Of a stretch of 26,032 nt of DNA, positions 25,236-26,032 are shown piece after piece; the first letter of the stretch is position 1; every line of letters begins with the position of its first letter. Location: assembly GCA_016291725.1 (NCBI GenBank), contig JAEEYJ010000145.1, positions 1 through 26,032 of the forward strand, in the 5' to 3' direction. This DNA is from Solobacterium sp. (GTDB lineage Bacteria > Bacillota_I > Bacilli_A > Erysipelotrichales > Erysipelotrichaceae). The position numbers and the translations under genes are program-made. The notes beneath the pieces were generated by a model. That model made no database searches. It saw nothing but the letters and a program-made list of their open reading frames with translations, and was not told the origin of the DNA.

Positions 25236-26032
25236 GAGCATTGGGCATTATCAGTTTTGAAGACAATACGGTCTCCATTGACGGACTGGACGAATTCCGG
25301 CCTGTAGCCGCGATCGGCATGATGGGACGGTACCGTGTGATCGACTTCGTTCTGAGCAATATGACGAACAGCGGCATCGACAATGTGCAGGTCTACTGCA
25401 AGGAAAAGCCGCGCAATCTGTTCGAGCATCTGCGGGATGGTTCGGACTACAATATCAACTCCAAGCGGGGCAACCTGAGGATCCTCTACGGTGAGAAGGA
25501 ATTCCCTGCGCCGGTATACAATACGGACGTAGCGAACTTCATGCTGAATATGCAGTACATCGAGGGGACCAATGTGCCTTATGTGCTGGTAGCACCGTCC
25601 TACTTTGTCTATTCGTATGATTTCAATGATCTGCTCAAGGAACATGAGCGTACAAAGGCGGATGTATCCGTGCTGTACATGAATACCAACCAGGGCAGAA
25701 CGAGGTATCTGGGGTGCGACAGCCTGGAAATGAACAAGGGTCACCGGGTAACGGTCATCCGCCGGAACATGGGACGCTACCAGAGAGCGAAGATCTCCAT
25801 GGAAGCGTATCTGATGCGCAAGGATCTGTTCATCTCCCTGGTAAAGGAAGCGTATGAGACCTCAGCGCTGTACTGGTTCAAGGATATTCTGCGCGACAAG
25901 GTGGATTCTCTGCTGGTGCAGGGTGTGCCGGTCGGCGGATACATTGCCTGCCTGAATTCTCTGCCGGAGTACTACCGGGCCAATATGGAACTGCTGGATC
26001 CGGCCAATGTCAGGAAGCTGTTCAAGAAGGAC
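25232..26032 (+). CDS. glgD: GlgD, non-catalytic ADP-glucose pyrophosphorylase subunit (3' end cut by window)
   Basis: The first 267 residues are present and remain open to the window edge. The protein is clearly related to GlgC ([18 protein letters not shown]). It lacks the GGRGTRL catalytic loop near its N-terminus and reads VAPSYF where GlgC has LSGDHIY, so the catalytic Asp is missing. Known Bacillota GlgD proteins form a heterotetramer with GlgC and raise its activity. The ATG overlaps the glgC stop in ATGA, which suits balanced synthesis of the two subunits. The C-terminal beta helix lies beyond the window. Confidence 0.93.
   Translation, partial: MRALGIISFEDNTVSIDGLDEFRPVAAIGMMGRYRVIDFVLSNMTNSGIDNVQVYCKEKPRNLFEHLRDGSDYNINSKRGNLRILYGEKEFPAPVYNTDVANFMLNMQYIEGTNVPYVLVAPSYFVYSYDFNDLLKEHERTKADVSVLYMNTNQGRTRYLGCDSLEMNKGHRVTVIRRNMGRYQRAKISMEAYLMRKDLFISLVKEAYETSALYWFKDILRDKVDSLLVQGVPVGGYIACLNSLPEYYRANMELLDPANVRKLFKKD

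Noticed and set aside
1..26032. Search for CRISPR arrays, tRNA or rRNA genes, insertion sequences and phage genes
   Set aside because: No direct-repeat arrays, tRNA cloverleaf sequences, transposase motifs or terminal inverted repeats were seen. The window is almost fully occupied by housekeeping genes.

Overview
The window is a densely packed, almost entirely plus-strand stretch of a moderately GC-rich Bacillota chromosome. It reads as core genome, with no mobile elements, tRNA, rRNA or CRISPR. Several things point to Bacillota, and I infer an Erysipelotrichia-like lineage from memory of gene order, without a search. They are the order rpsF-ssb-rpsR / yybS-gdpP-rplI-dnaB, the order walJ-HtrA-rlmH, an HPr with the regulatory Ser46, a GlgC plus non-catalytic GlgD pair, and strong GGAGG ribosome binding sites.

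Layout. (1) 90-2139: a membrane zinc metalloprotease-like protein (HEGGH) with a helical C-terminal half, overlapping a polyprenyl-phosphate-type GT2 glycosyltransferase. (2) 2147-3312: a strong promoter, a structured leader, rpsF-ssb-rpsR and a rho-independent terminator. (3) 3294-11771: a long run of overlapping genes, yybS (DUF2232), gdpP (c-di-AMP phosphodiesterase), rplI, dnaB, a secreted LysM/G5/M23 cell-wall peptidase, walJ, an HtrA-like protein that has lost its catalytic His and Ser, and rlmH. (4) 11775-13888: ptsH (HPr) and a phosphoglucomutase, under a promoter that overlaps a cre-like operator. (5) 13891-24012: a glycogen operon, glgB-glgP-pulA, continuing into a membrane-anchored DUF885 metallohydrolase, uracil-DNA glycosylase and folC. 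(6) 24014-26032: glgC and the start of glgD, with their own promoter and a second cre-like box upstream.

How it works together. Phosphoglucomutase interconverts Glc-6-P and Glc-1-P. GlgC (with GlgD) turns Glc-1-P into ADP-glucose, GlgB branches the polymer, and GlgP and PulA break it down. Glycogen synthase (glgA) is not in the window and may lie beyond the right edge. HPr and the two cre-like boxes suggest carbon-catabolite control of sugar flux, which is inference. The other half couples replication (dnaB, ssb), ribosome proteins, c-di-AMP turnover and cell-wall homeostasis, with the usual purA and walRKHI genes absent between dnaB and walJ.

No wholly new system is evident. The most unusual items are the HtrA pseudoprotease, the DUF885 protein inside the glycogen operon, and the cre-like operators. 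No gap between genes exceeds 300 bases.
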